Source: Trema orientale (taxonomy: Eukaryota; Streptophyta; Magnoliopsida; Rosales; Cannabaceae). Taken from it: a DNA stretch of 64,000 nucleotides. Location of the stretch: positions 540,288 through 604,287 of the forward strand of contig JXTC01000050.1 in NCBI GenBank assembly GCA_002914845.1, written 5' to 3'. The notes beneath the pieces are model-generated. The model ran no database searches, was not told the DNA's origin, and saw only the letters and a list, made by a program, of their open reading frames with translations. Made by a program: the position numbers and the translations under genes. Every line of letters starts with the position of its first letter. Position 1 is the first letter of the stretch. Positions 1-11,339 of this stretch are shown piece after piece.

Positions 1-34
1 AATGGGCGGGCCGGGCCGGCCCGGCCCGCCCATT
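1..34. repeat. Perfect 34-bp GC-rich palindrome
   Basis: The first 34 bases are a perfect palindrome: AATGGGCGGGCCGGGCC followed by its exact reverse complement. It stands out from the AT-rich surroundings. It may be part of a repeat cut by the window edge; related GGCCCG-rich blocks occur near 25.08-25.13 and 25.65-25.80 kb. Confidence 0.8.
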
Positions 35-41
35 TTGCCAC

Positions 42-190
42 CTCTACGTAGGGCCCTATCTATTCACCGTTGGATGGGAATCTGTATATAAATAGATTCT
101 CCACAGATTCCCGTTATTCCCCACAGATTCCCATCTAACGATAATTAAGGCATGACCCTACGTAGGGACGCCCCTACCGTAGCCATCCCC
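42..190. mobile_element. Hairpin MITE-like element
   Basis: Inverted segments CTACGTAGGG (about 45-55 and 157-167) and CCGTTGGATGGGAATCTGT (about 67-86) paired with ACAGATTCCCATCTAACG near 123-141 would fold into a long hairpin. This is the form of a small non-autonomous DNA element. Outer limits are approximate and no target duplication was fixed. Confidence 0.45.
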
Positions 191-219
191 TAAAAAAATA
201 ATAGATATCAAAACAAATG

Positions 220-3200
220 TATCGGTTTTAGACAAAAATACCTAAGAAAACAAAAAAAAAATACCAAAAATACGGTCTGGAGGTAAAATATAACTTTTGT
301 ACGACCTAAGCAAATATCTAAAAACTGAGAAGTACAAAATGCGGTGGCATTTTTGTAAATAAGGCAAATTTTTTCTATACTTTTATATAAATAAGAGTGA
401 CCAAAAGTACAACTAAAAACGCTTGGCCCACTGATTGGTCCTTCTACATTTGGCCTTTAGCACAAACGTTCAAATACTATTAGTGTTTTTAAGTATATTT
501 CTTTTTCCCTTTTATTTTTCATCATCTTTTATTTCTTATCTATATTTTCTTTTCCTTTTTTATTTTTCATCATCCTATATTTCCTATTTCGTTTAATCTT
601 TTTTTGTCTTTTTAATGTTATTTTTGTCTTTAGTTTCTACTAAGGTTCAAACCCATATATTGTCTTTTTGAAATTTTTTATTATTTTTTATTATTTTTTT
701 GCATTAGTTTCTTTATGTGTTTTTCTTTTATTTATTTTTTCATTTGTAATATTATTTTTGTCATTAGTTTCTTCTAGTTTTATCCCAAAAATCACAGGAA
801 ATCACAAAGGTTTTCCGGAAACCAGTTTAGAATCTTTCTAGCGAAATATCTTGTACGTAAGTAAATTTTAGGAAACCACAAAAGTTTCTTGGAAACCAGT
901 TTAGTTTCCTTTAGCGTAATGAGAAACCACAAAAATTTCCTAGAAACCACATTGGTTTCTTTTTAGCGGAATATCCTGTATGTAAATAAATCACAGGAAA
1001 CCACAAACGTTTATGGAAAACCAGTTTAGTTTCCTTTTAGCGGAATAAGAAACCACAAAGGTTTCCTAAAAACCAGTTTAGTTTCCTTCTAGTAGAATGC
1101 CTTGTACGTAAGTAATTCACAGGAAACCACAAAGGTTTCTTAGAAACTAGTTTAGTTTCCTTTTAGCGGAATAGGAAACTATAAAGGTTTCCTAAATGCC
1201 AATTTGGTTTCATTCTAGCGGAATCCTTGTACGTAAATAAATCACAGGAAACTACAAATATTTTCTGGAAAGTACTTTGGTTTCATTTTAGCAGAATGCT
1301 TTACACGTAAGTAAATCACAGGAAACCATAAAGATTTCTTAGAAACCATTTTCGTTTCTTTTAGCAGAGCCTCAGAAACCATTTTAGTAGAATGCTTTGA
1401 ATGTCGTCTATGGTTGATTAAACCACGAAGATTTATTGTAAATCATTTTGGTTTGCTTTAGCAGAATGCCATGTAGCTAAATAAATCACAGGAAACCAAT
1501 AAGGTGTCCTGGAAACTATTGTGCTTTCTATTTTGCAGAATGCCCTGTAGCTAAATAAATCACAGGAAACCATGAAAGTTCTTAGAAACCATTATGGTTT
1601 CTTTTTCAAATCACAGGAAACAATTAAAGTTTCCTAGAAACTATTGTAGTTTCTTTTTTGCAGATTATTTTGTCGCTAAGTAAATCACATGAAAAGAAGA
1701 AGGTTTCCTCGAAACCATTGTAGTTTCTACATAATAATTTCCCTTTTATAGAATGTCTTGTAACTAAGCAAATCACAAGAAATGATGAAGGTTTATTGGA
1801 AACCATTATAGTTTTTTTTTTTTTTTTTTCGTAGAATGTCCTATAGCTAAGTAAATCATAAGAAACCACGAAAGTTTCTTAGAAACCATTATGGTTTCTT
1901 TTTTTATAGAATATCTAGTTTCTAATTAGATACAAAGTAAGTCTAGTTCCTGTTAACCTTTAATCATACAGCAATATGCCAAATATTAACCTGAAACAAT
2001 AAATTATTTTTTATAGAAATAAGAAAGCTGATTGGTTTCCATCATTTATAGAAAGACATAAAGTAAGGAAATATGAATATGTCTCTTGGAAATCATAAAG
2101 CAAATATTAAAAGTGAGAACTTATTTAGTTTCTATTTGAAATCTGAGATATTAATCCCCAACTAACAATTCAACCAATAATGCTACTATGTGCATAAAAT
2201 ATGGTCCAATATTGGCTTCCTACAAAGGTCTCAAAAGCTTAAATGATGCAAAAAAAATTATAAAACCATAGCCTTAAGAAATCATAAGCCACTGATATAA
2301 TTTTGATACATGACAATATTATGCCCAAAAAGAATTCGAATTGTTACAGCAATGGAATAAGTTCAACAAATAACAAGAATACCTACTATTGACAACATCA
2401 ATCTCATGAAGCATGATGCAGTGCACAACTTCTTTCTTCTTCTAATTGCAACTCTCATTCTGGGTATAGAATCAATTAAAATGTAAATATAACCAAGTAC
2501 TTATTCAAGAGCTCTAAAATTAAATAGTTTTACTTTTGCATGAACTAATCATTAAGAACTCAATAAACGGATTTTACCATCCCCAAAGGCAATATTACCA
2601 TTTAATCAAAGAATTCCACGGCACTAAGTTCTTCACATGCATTTCCTCGAACACCTTAACTTCACCCCTAACACAACTAAGCTTTCTTTATGTAGAAATA
2701 AGTAGAAATATATATATATATACAAACATTTGAATCCAAACCAAGCCAATTACAAAAAAAAATCAAAAAAATCACAAATCTAGTAAAACCCAATATCAAC
2801 AAATCATTAAAAACCACATGACTTCGCAAACAGAGTTCACTAAAACTAAATATGTTCAAATGGATATTCAATAGAAATACATGAAGGTTTAATTAAGAAG
2901 CAAAATCCTTACTAACAATATTGTTGGTTCTTCTTCTTTCACATCAAAATAGCAAAGCACACAAAATAAACAACACCAAAGAATAAAAAAAATGGGAAAA
3001 CCAAGCAGATTCCAAAAAAAAAAAAAGAAAAAAGAAAAATAATTTAATGAGATTGAATGTGAGAGAGACCTCCTCCACGCACCACTCTCAAACCACCTTT
3101 AGCTCAATCTTATCCTCCATGACTACTCCAATCCTCTCCTTGCTACTCCCACCACCGCCACTCGAACATGGGGACAAAGGCCACCTCTTCCTTGCCATTT

Positions 3201-3420
3201 GGGTCTCAGCTGGCGTTTTAATCAGCGGTGGCAATTATTACTGGGCTGGAGTGGAACTTCAAGCTCTAAGCAGGAGATGAGAATTAGAGCGAGGGGAAAA
3301 AAATTTAAGAAAGTCGTATTTTTCTGAAATAGATCGTACAAAATTAAATATTTTGCTCCGTGTCGTATTTTAGGTATTATTTTTTAAAATTTCGTATGTG
3401 GTGTCATTTCCCCATTTAAT
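220..3420. mobile_element. Possible inverted-repeat-bounded element containing the minisatellite
   Basis: The stretch at about 225-330 (ACCAAAAATACGGTCTGG, then TAAAATATAACTTTTGTACG) resembles the reverse complement of about 3310-3415 (ACCTAAAATACGACACGG, then AAAATATTTAATTTTGTACG) at roughly 60 percent by eye over 100 bases. This suggests long, decayed terminal inverted repeats of a Mutator-like or similar element. Between them lie the minisatellite and a GC-richer stretch at 3060-3300 with an unexplained 77-codon frame. No target duplication was found. Confidence 0.3.
790..1915. repeat. Degenerate minisatellite, 1.1 kb, about 60-80 bp units
   Basis: Around fourteen imperfect units alternate between a longer form (AATCACAGGAAACCACAAAG, then GTTTCCTGGAAACCAGTTTAG, then TTTCCTTTTAGCGGAATG, then CCTTGTACGTAAGTAA) and a shorter form lacking the TGTACGTAAG part. 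Each unit carries an inner inverted repeat, AGGAAACC with GGTTTCCT. Units decay from left to right. No reading frame runs through it. Confidence 0.85.
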
Positions 3421-4980
3421 TATGTTTGACAGTGATTTTTTTATGTTTCCTAATTCCTTTATCTTCTCCAATTCGAAGTAATATATATTTTGTTGTATAT
3501 GTATGTATATATATATATGTGATATCAACATAAAATGAAAATGAAAATCACATAGAAAGAGAAAGTGAGTTTTTTTTTTTTTTTTTTGAGGTCAGAAAGT
3601 GAGAATTACTGTGAAAAAAAAGAAGGAAAAAAAAAACACAAATAAAGAATGACAAACAAAGAGATGTGAGCTGAGAAAGGGGAAAGAGAGATTGGGAGGA
3701 ACGATTGGGGCAAAAGAAGAGAACGGATTGTGAAATAGTTAAAATAGAAAAGCGTCGATATTGGGGTGCATAAAGCTGTTCTTTTCTCTCTCTCTCCTTT
3801 TTTTTTTTAAGTTGTCCTTTTTAGTCATTTTAATAATAAATTGAGTTCTTTTATATCAACAAAGGGTGCAAATATAGTAACTCTTTTACAATTTATAATT
3901 AAATTAAATTATATAAGATTTTAATTTACTGCAAATTATGCGAGTGTTTTACTGGATATGTTTTCTTATTTAAAGAATTTTTACTTGGTATGTATGGGTG
4001 TGTGATAAGAAATAATATTTAATATTTAACATTGTATAGTACATTAACGTCATTCTTATATAAGGATATTTTTGGATATTTTACATTAAATAAGAAAGAA
4101 GTAGGGAGAAAAAAAAAAGATGACAATAGAACTACCATTTGCACTAAACCGATCAATTTTTCAAAAATAAGAACAAAGAAAAGCTATATTTAAATCCCAC
4201 ACTAATATTAAGGCACATTTGTAATAAATAAAAAGATAAGTCAAGATATTACATTAAAAGTACCCTAAGCCTCTAAAGTCCAATTTTTTTCTTCGCAAAT
4301 GCATCAACTATTAAAAATTGCCTAAGCCCAATTTCTAACTTTTATGATGAAAAAAATTGAATCATTGGGAGGAAAAAAAGCACGAGAGAAATAGATAATT
4401 AACATAAGAAAATGAAACTCATACTACTTATAAAGGGGGAAAAAAAAAAAAAGGCAAAATGATCGCAAAGCCATACAAGTTTTGGTTATTTAACCCCAAT
4501 TATAATAGATACACATAATTTTGAGTTTCAGATAAAAAAATTGCTATATGCAATATGAGAGAATATACACATCATGAAATATTTATAAACAAAACTTCAA
4601 TTTGATAACAAATGAATATTTTTGTATTTCAAAAGAACCCAGACTAGATATGCATGCTTCATTTTACTTGTTATACTTTAATTTAAGTTTAAGGAGATTA
4701 TCAAAGAAATAGATTATCAAAGAAATTGGGAATGAACAAGATGAATTATGTAGAGAAAATAAGGAGGTTATGCAAAGATGAATTATGTTGAGAAAATAAG
4801 AAGGTTATGCAAAGGATGGAAAGAAAATTTGAATGAGAATGGCTCTGGAAAATTGAAAATAAGGCAAGAAGTGAATATAGGGTGTCTTTATTTTTTTTCA
4901 TTATTAAATTGTCCCTTCTAGTCATTTTATTGGTTAATGAGAAGACTTTATGTGAAGTGGGGTATAAATATAGCTTCTCA
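3420..4980. other. AT-rich intergenic stretch with small repeats
   Basis: No gene is recognisable. It holds a CT tract near 3783, two similar segments about 1.1 kb apart (around 3815-3880 and 4905-4975, both with AGTCATTTTA and GCAAATATAG-like or TATAAATATAG endings), and a 37-bp imperfect tandem pair near 4739-4815. Confidence 0.5.
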
Positions 4981-4989
4981 TGGGATGCA

Positions 4990-5810
4990 TTTTTTTTCCA
5001 AAAAAAAAAAACCATTTTTTTAGAAAAAAATTCCTTATGGGATTTAAAATAAAGCCAATTAAGCAGAAATATCAAATACAATTATTGTACAAAGGGTCAA
5101 AAAGAGCACTCTACTCAAAAGAAAAACCTACAATATCTAACTCCACAATAAAACAACTATGGGAGCAAATCCAGTGACGTATGTGTGTAAGTATAGCCAA
5201 AAATAGACAAACGAATTCCACCACTTCGTCGGACAACAAACTCTAAGCCAATCCCTAGAGCTATCAGTTTTGTTCCCAAGTGTCCATCAGTAAGCACCAT
5301 AGCAAACTCTTTACGGTGTCCATTAGTAAATGCTAACCTCTATATGGTATCTATCAGCAAATGCCATCTTCTTCATAGCATTCATCAGTAAATGCCACCC
5401 AAAATTTTTCAAATCTAACTCTCAAAAGACACGAATTTAGAAGAAAATTAAGAAATACAGACAAAAAATAACAAAAAACAAACTCTAAAAGTATAAAAAC
5501 TAAAATAAAATAAAAAACACCACAGATCTAGATCTGAATGTACAAAAATCACCATAAATGTAGATCTAGATGGACATCAACCTTCACAGAAAAGAAATGA
5601 AAAAAGAAAAACTAACAACAGGAAAAAAAAAAAAAAAAAAAACAAAACCATACGAGAGAGGAGGAGGAGCCTCCCTCAATAGGATTAACACCTACTAGTG
5701 GAGGAGGCTGAGGCTGAGGGATGGTCGTCTCCAGATTTAGAGAAAAGCCAAGAGCGCTTCTCTCTCTATTGATTTTTCTCTCTATCCCTAAAAGCCATTT
5801 TAATTATTTT
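4990..5810 (-). mobile_element. Retroposon-like fragment with CT-rich start and A-rich end
   Basis: Read on the minus strand, it begins with a CT- and purine-rich GC-richer block (5650-5800), passes a repeated TCATCAGTAAATGCCA-type unit (four imperfect copies, 5284-5400, about 38-45 bp apart), and ends in an A-rich tail near 4990-5015. This resembles a 5'-UTR-like to poly(A) layout of a LINE or retroposon. No protein domain was seen, and the class is inferred. Confidence 0.3.
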
Positions 5811-7980
5811 GGATAACGATCATAAATCCAGTCAAACTCGTATGCAAGCACTTGCCATCGGACAATGGTTAAATATTTATCAATAATTGTCGAATTTTAA
5901 CATTAAACGATGGGCTTGTAGAATACTGCATTTTTTTTTTTGATAACAGAATATTGCATTTATTATCTCTAAGAGACATGTAGGTTAACTTTTAAAAGAA
6001 AAAAGCAGACATGCAGTTGTATTTTGAGTAAGAGGCTGCTACTTATTGTCGAATCTTATGGCGTTTATTAGACGTACATCAAAGACCACTTGAATAAAGT
6101 AATACGTATTTTGTTTACGTATACACATATATTCCATAAGGCCCATCTTTCTAATTATCGTAATTCATTTTTTTTTTTTTTTCAGTTCCTAAATGAAGAA
6201 TCAGCTTCTAAGCTCGCTTAGGGACTTAATTATTATCCACATTCTATTTATATTGGGAGTATGAACTGAAAGTCACTAATAATAATTATTATAAAGCCAA
6301 GAGGGGAAATTACACGCTATAATAATTGTTGAATTACATGATTTGATATATCCTGAGTTGATTTCTCACCTTTCCATCTTGTGTCTTCTTATCCTTACAA
6401 GTTGAACTTGAAACCAACCTTTATAAATTTTGGAGACAAAAATAAAATATTATTTTCGTTTTTTATTTTATTTTTGTTTTTGAAACGACTCACCAATAAG
6501 TTGAGATGTCAATTTCAGAAATAATAATAAAAAAGATAATAGAATTAAACTTTAGGTGATCAAGGGAGACGTATCAACTTTCCCTCCTTAAATTATGCTT
6601 TTTTTTTTTTTAAAAAAAAAAAGCAATCCTTAACTTATGCTTTTTGTTTTTTCTTCTCTAGCCAGAAAATGGAAAAATTATCTAAGGTAGATTGTCATAA
6701 TAAGCAGTTTCCGCAGAAGCCCAATTCTAAGAATAAATATTTTTGACAACCGGAAAATAACATTATGAATTTCCTATAATATATGTTGCAAAATGTAGAG
6801 GTCAGCCTAATCACAAGAGGATTACTAATATTTGTATCAAAAGAATATTTTTCAAAAAAATATTTAAATACCCCAAATTTGTCTTTCAAATTAATTAAAA
6901 TATCTTTGAAAAAAACCTCATATGAGTGACACAGGTTTTTTTTTTTTTTTTTTTTAGTTTTTAACAATAAAGTGATTGTAGAGATGATGAATAAAATGAT
7001 AAGATATGAGTGATTTAAAGTCTGAGGACCAAAGTATAATTTATAATAATTTGGGAGTAAAATCAAGACTTTTTCCATCCATTTGTAATGAAATAGTGGC
7101 AGAAGGGCCAAATTAGAAAATGTTCATAGATCAGTGTCTCTAATAGACTATTTCAAAAATTAAGAGCCAAAATGATAATAATTCCAAAATTCTAGGGCTA
7201 AAAATAAGTTTTATACTAAGTAATATATATATAGTTATCTAAATATAGAAAAATAATTATCTAAATATAGAAAAACAATGTTTACTAATTAGTAAATGAC
7301 CATAAAACTAATGAAAATAAAGTAAGTGTCTTTCTTTCCCACTCATTCATGTGAGGTTTGCTTTTGACACAAATTTTAGAGAAATATTTACTTATTTATT
7401 TAAATTTAGAATGAATACTTAATTTTTTAATTCCTTCCTATTACCTATCCTCTAAAATCTTTTTATTTACAGTTTTTCTATCACAGATTAGTAAACATGT
7501 CCGAAATGTATAATTTTTTTTAATAGATTTTCATTTAGTCATCTTGTTAGTGTTTTATATTAAGGAATTGTCGTTATAAATTATGTTACAGTAAACTTAA
7601 TTACCCAACTAGAACCGAAAAAACTTGAATTCAGACTGATATAGGTCCTAATTGTTGGTGTTGTTAAATACTTAGATGAAAATATATTGCTAATCGAGGT
7701 TCTGAAACTTTGTTTGAGTGAAAATTATTTTTGATTACATTAAAGAGGTGGCCTGAACCTGAATCTGTACAGTGGAAATTCATTTGGTTACGGCCCAAAC
7801 ATTTTGTTTACCTACTCAGTGACTTGAGCGCGTAAGAAAATGAGCTACCCTTTTGGGCCTTAGATGGACAAGTGAAAAGGCCGAGAACAGAAATGCGTGA
7901 TCATTGTCATTCAAATCTTTTTTTTTTTTTTTTTAATTTTGTATTATGAAATATATACATAAATTGGCCTAGGATACTTT
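5810..7980. other. AT-rich intergenic DNA, no gene seen
   Basis: Long A/T tracts and pieces resembling decayed transposon ends occur (for instance TTTGGCCCTAGAATTTTGG on the minus strand near 7180-7200). A 138-codon minus frame at 6695-7111 is low-complexity and matches no family. Confidence 0.5.
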
Positions 7981-8575
7981 TTTTTTTTTTAGGACATAAA
8001 CGAGCTCCTCAAGAGCATATCATTAATTGAAGCAAAAAATTTCAAATTACTATGTAAGCATAAGGATTACAATTTCAGAATCTTCAAAGAAAGGAGACGA
8101 AAAATGAATTACAAATACAACTAAAAACAAATGTGTGAGTTACCCTAATTATTCAAGAGAAAGAGACAATAAGGACCACCATCAATCTATTGCCTTCAAC
8201 ACTTATTCACAATTATATTCTTGGTGGGTAGACTATATGATGCCAACACCAATTGAGATCTTGCCCATAGAAAAGAAAATAAAATAAAAACTGGCTACTA
8301 AACAGATCTAGATATAAGAAAATAAGTCAGATTTAAGATATGGACTGAATTAAAATCCACACAAGAGGTGGTACTATAAACCAGATTTAGATATGGACTT
8401 ATTAAAACTTAAAAGGAAAAAAAAAAGAAGAAGTGAGAAGGAGGAAGAAGAGAGTGAGGAGAGGAGGCCGAAGAAGGAGAATGAAGACCCTTCTTTGGCC
8501 CCCCAGGCGGGGCGACTCTAGCTTTTTTGTTGGGAGTCTAATTAGGATTTGAAAGCTCCCCTCCTACACACTCCC
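7979..8575 (-). mobile_element. Retroposon copy A (poly(A)-ended dispersed repeat)
   Basis: On the minus strand it runs from a CT/GGAGG-rich head through AGATCTAGATTT-like and TTGTAATCCTTATGCTTACA segments to TTCAATTAATGATATGCTC and a final A run (T run at 7979-7991 on plus). A second copy in the opposite direction lies at 51.60-52.13 kb, sharing the order of these blocks. This looks like a non-LTR retroposon family without coding capacity here. Confidence 0.5.
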
Positions 8576-9481
8576 AAAAATCCTAGACTAATTAAACTAG
8601 CTGAAGTAGCATTAAAACTCGTCGTCTCTTTACATTTTTAAGAATTATATGCGTTCATAAAAATTATATGCAATGTGGTCAAATCTACTCTCAAAATTTG
8701 ACTATTCATTCTGTTGATAAAATCTCTACTAACACAAGATTTATGAGATATATTACATTTGAAACCACAGAGAACTTAAGTTAACATGCCGGATAAATAT
8801 TCATGGCAAATTTTGTCTTATTGTGGTTTAATTTTCGTTTAAGAATGCAGATGAGCCTGAGGCCCTGAACTGAGTTTTGTACATGATATTTCTTTTACTC
8901 TCAAGCTAGCAAGTAACAAAGAAACAAATTAATTACTAAGACTAGATAGCTATCTAGGGAGTTATGAGCAGAACTTAATTAGAACTTCTGTCTTTTTTTT
9001 TTTTTTTTTTTCCGGATTAACTTACTACTTACCAATGCTTCCGATAAGTTACACACTAATCAGCTGCTCGTTCAGTACAAAATGAGGTTATTATTTGTTA
9101 AGGAAGGATTACGTGTATAGTCACATTCACTCCTAATGTGAAAACTAATAAAGAAATAAAAAATCTTAAGTTTGGTTGTAAAAGATTTTTGTTTATGATA
9201 CAAGACGTTTGCTTATTTGGAATGACAGATGTATGCTACAACTAAAAAAAAGTCCCAAGTTCGGAATTTAAAAAAAGAAATGATGAATTTTTTTTAAAAA
9301 AAAAACAAATGATGATGACATAAAATAATTTTTGTAAAAAAAATAAGGAGAATGAATGCAGGGGCACCTGAGTTAGAAAGAAGTACGGCAGCAAATAGCA
9401 TGTTGTGCTTCCTCCTTGAAGAGTCCTCAACTACTTTTTCTAGTTTATAGCAATGAATATTGAATAGCGTTAGCATTTAAA

Positions 9482-9796
9482 TTGAGACGCGGCTTCGGGT
9501 CGCCGCACTCCACGGACAACTGGACAAGCAACAGACCCAGCTGCTTCCCTTTTACACGTGGCACCCCAATGACGACCAACCACTCCCACTTGAACACGTG
9601 TTCAATCATTTCTCCCAAGAAAATGGTGCAACCAACCAGTCCGTCTCATCCTCATCATCATCATCATCATCATCTTTCTTGTACCGAAATTTCAATGCCA
9701 ATGGTTAAAATTTTTCACGGTTTACCGGCCGGTCATTTTAGCCGACCGGCGACCGGAAACACATTAACTATTAATTATTTTTCTTTTTGTAACTAG
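9482..9796 (+). other. Unexplained GC-richer stretch with two CACGTG cores and a 104-codon frame
   Basis: The plus strand holds an open frame of 104 codons with a His run from a CAT microsatellite (9650-9674), which resembles no known protein. The same stretch carries two perfect CACGTG motifs, one near 9557 (ACACGTGGCA) and one in the palindrome AACACGTGTT near 9594. It may be regulatory DNA or part of a non-coding transcript rather than a gene. Confidence 0.25.
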
Positions 9797-9835
9797 AGAA
9801 TATGCCGTCGTTTTCTTTTGCTTTATTCCTTTCTC

Positions 9836-9852
9836 TCTCTCTCTCTCTCTCT
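9836..9852. repeat. CT microsatellite
   Basis: An uninterrupted CT run lies between the CACGTG-bearing stretch and the GDU gene. No further role is visible. Confidence 0.7.
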
Positions 9853-10583
9853 TTTTGTTTCAATGCCTCTTTTAGAAGTGAGTGACTTGACAAATGTCTC
9901 AATGAGGAGATATATTCCATTTTAGACGCTATTATATCAAAGCTTTTCCTTTTTTTAACAAGTCTTCAACGATGTTGTTGCCGAAATTAAAGCATAAAAA
10001 TTAAAAAAAAAAAATTAATGGTAAGGTCGACTTTTAGGCACTAACTAGGTGCCCATTTCGTTATTTTGTACATTTATTTGTTAGATCATCAGTTTATTGT
10101 ATTTCCTTTCTATTTTTAGCTTCTTTAACCTTGTATAGCTTAAAGTTGTTCTATGCGTTTATATGACGGTCTAGTTATTAATTAAATTTCCATTTTTTTA
10201 TGCTTTTTTTTTCGGCCAATTGTAAATTCTGCATGGAAGGAAGTAAAATGCGAACGAAATTGGTGTAAGTTTAGCTGTCATTAGCTGGAAAGATAATTCT
10301 CTCACCATCATATTCATAAACCTACTACTACTTCTCTCTCTCAAACAAATTTACATTTCCCGATATGAAAATGAAAATTCCCAAAATCCCAAACCCAAAA
10401 AAGAAAAAAGTAAAAGTAAAAGTAAAAAAGGAAAAACAACACACACCACTCTCTCAAAAGGAGCCAAAACCCAGATCAGATAAACTGATCATGAGATCAC
10501 AAATACGTGGAAAAGACAAAACGCCCTCTCTCTCCCTCTGAAAAAAGAAAATTAAGGAAAAGAAAAAAAAAAAAAAAAAGAGC

Positions 10584-11177
10584 TCACTGGTTTTGATCAT
10601 CTCGAGCTTCTAATTGGTTCTCTCTGGCCTCCTCCTCACTGTTATTTGCTCCATCAAGATCATGATCATGGTGGTCACTGATCATCATCATCATGACCTC
10701 CTTGACTTTCTCAGAATTGTCTTTCTCTTCTTCATTACTTTCTCCTTCTGTCTTCTCCGTTCTCTCTCCAAAAGAAGAGACCTTAGCACAAACAGGGGTG
10801 GCCAAGAAAGTAGGTTTGTCATCACCAGCCATAATGACCAAAATCTTCTCCTCGTAAACCTTGACCACCCCTTTGCCGGAATCTTTCTCTCCGGCGCCGG
10901 CGCCGCTCTCCAGGTCCATCTCATCACGATCGTCATCTCCCCCCTGACGATCTCTCTCGTCCATTTGTCCTGAAAGTCTCCAGTATGAACAAGCCAGTAT
11001 CAAGAGCGCGAAAGCAATCAAGCCAAGCATCGCCGCCAACCCTCCGAAGAGGTACGGCACCGGCGAGTGCCACGGCGACCGCTGAGTCATCGCCCCCGTT
11101 GGCGACGGCGGTAGCGTCGAAGCTTCGGCGGCCTGCATGGTTGATGAGCTGCCAATACTACTACTAATAGTTCTCAT
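10584..11177 (-). CDS. GDU: GLUTAMINE DUMPER family protein (single-exon)
   Basis: The intronless reading frame encodes 197 residues. It has an N-terminal Ser/Thr-rich stretch (1-34), a conserved WHSPVPYLFGG entry into a single membrane helix (about 41-63, ending ACSYW), and the family hallmark VIMAG at residues 114-118, followed by DDKPTFLATPV. These two blocks define plant GLUTAMINE DUMPER proteins, small single-pass membrane proteins whose overexpression in Arabidopsis raises amino-acid export; VIMAG is needed for interaction with the ubiquitin ligase LOG2. The tail after VIMAG is about 79 residues, acidic and rich in Glu, Asp, Met and His, which seems long for the family. The start is the first Met of the frame, and a TATA-like box lies about 130 bases upstream. 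Family assignment is seen in sequence; function is inferred from the family. Which GDU paralogue this is cannot be fixed here. Confidence 0.94.
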   Translation of the reverse strand: MRTISSSIGSSSTMQAAEASTLPPSPTGAMTQRSPWHSPVPYLFGGLAAMLGLIAFALLILACSYWRLSGQMDERDRQGGDDDRDEMDLESGAGAGEKDSGKGVVKVYEEKILVIMAGDDKPTFLATPVCAKVSSFGERTEKTEGESNEEEKDNSEKVKEVMMMMISDHHDHDLDGANNSEEEARENQLEARDDQNQ

Positions 11178-11307
11178 TTTTTGTGTTTTTGAAAAATTTG
11201 GTTTTGGAATTTGGAGAAAAGGGTTCTGAGTTTGGTTAGGGGTAGAGAGAGAGAAGGGGTGAAGATTAATGTGAGCTTGGGGAAAAAAAGATGGTGGAGA
11301 GGTGGGA

Positions 11308-11315
11308 ATTTATAG
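11308..11315 (-). promoter_or_regulatory. TATA-like box of the GDU gene
   Basis: On the minus strand this reads CTATAAAT inside a GC-richer context, about 131 bases upstream of the GDU start codon. This leaves room for a leader of roughly 100 bases. It is a motif match plus position, with no transcript evidence. Confidence 0.45.
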
Positions 11316-11339
11316 GGTGGGAAAAGGGTTAGTGGGGTT

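Noticed and set aside
6695-7111. 138-codon minus-strand frame
   Set aside because: Low-complexity Lys/Phe/Ile text from A/T tracts, no domain, in decayed repeat DNA.
10614-10973. 119-codon plus-strand frame
   Set aside because: It lies antisense to the GDU coding region and has no family features; it is a shadow of that gene's codon bias.
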